Below, piece by piece: positions 54,464 through 54,506 of a stretch of DNA of 54,506 nucleotides (its first letter is position 1; the number at the start of each line of letters is the position of its first letter). Where the stretch lies: positions 1 through 54,506 of the forward strand of contig MUNG01000193.1 in NCBI GenBank assembly GCA_002154585.1, read 5' to 3'. A model generated the notes under the pieces. That model searched no databases. It was not told the origin of the DNA and saw only the letters and a program-made list of their open reading frames with translations. Source of the stretch: Streptomyces pseudogriseolus. GTDB lineage: Bacteria; Actinomycetota; Actinomycetes; Streptomycetales; Streptomycetaceae. Both the position numbers and the translations under genes were made by a program.

Positions 54464-54506
54464 TCAGGGCTGGAAGGTGACCGGCAGGGCGGCGGGGGCG
54501 GCGCCG
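54464..54506 (-). CDS. ftsI: C-terminal end of the upstream dcw gene, probably ftsI (PBP transpeptidase)
   Basis: Only the last 13 codons (GAAPAALPVTFQP) and TGA are in the window. The reading is in frame with no upstream stop to the edge. Naming it ftsI rests on the conserved order ftsI-murE-murF in actinobacterial dcw clusters, not on the residues themselves. Confidence 0.55.
   Translation of the reverse strand, partial: GAAPAALPVTFQP

Overview
This window is a piece of a Streptomyces (or very close actinomycete) chromosome. GC content is very high, with strong third-position GC bias that creates long mirror ORFs on the opposite strand. The content is a conserved core-genome arrangement: a histidine operon using the bifunctional HisA/TrpF enzyme PriA, then dnaE, an ileS with a T-box leader, wag31/divIVA, sepF, and the division and cell-wall (dcw) cluster. 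There is no prophage, integrase, transposase, CRISPR array, rRNA or tRNA, and no secondary-metabolite cluster.

Layout. (1) Positions 1-9343 hold amino-acid biosynthesis, mostly on the minus strand: hisD-hisC-hisB-(52-aa membrane protein)-hisH-priA-ridA-hisF with 4-bp overlaps or gaps of 3-4 bp, and a separate hisI-trpE-(Trp-associated membrane protein) unit. Two plus-strand genes, a TIGR03085-type protein and a VOC protein, lie between the two units. (2) Positions 9500-20400 are the least characterised part: a beta-solenoid-like membrane protein, an alpha-helical hypothetical, a LON-substrate-binding-domain protein, a YbaK-type deacylase, a 477-bp repeat-rich gap, a DUF2567-like membrane protein, an ABC permease/ATPase pair divergent from a TetR-metallo-beta-lactamase-fold operon, an NYN-domain protein and a 55-aa basic protein. 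(3) Positions 20400-36300 hold dnaE, a DUF2252 protein, a membrane protein next to a DsbA-like thioredoxin-fold protein, Tat-exported phoD, a dienelactone hydrolase-like protein, an MscS channel, an SDR, a Na+/H+ antiporter, and a DksA-like/lspA/rluD/GNAT row. (4) Positions 36300-40200 hold the T-box leader, ileS and two strong convergent terminators. (5) Positions 40200-54506 hold, on the minus strand, ftsI(end)-murE-murF-mraY-murD-ftsW-murG-ftsQ-ftsZ-pgeF-yggS-sepF-yggT-wag31, the complete late part of the dcw cluster.

Working together: region 1 makes histidine and the first tryptophan intermediate, and PriA serves both pathways. Region 5 makes the UDP-MurNAc-pentapeptide lipid precursors and assembles the Z-ring (FtsZ, SepF, FtsQ, FtsW) and the polar growth machinery (Wag31). 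The 290 bp in front of ftsZ looks like a developmental control region.

I do not see a convincing wholly new multi-gene system. The observations most worth a second look are: a repeat-derived insertion in TrpE directly after its LLES feedback motif; an IleRS whose HIGH motif reads G-A-H-H; a cluster of GACAC (WhiA-type) motifs over a ftsZ promoter; two small proteins below usual gene-calling limits (52 aa in the his operon, 55 aa before dnaE); a TetR operator-like palindrome; and several promoters arranged for leaderless transcripts.
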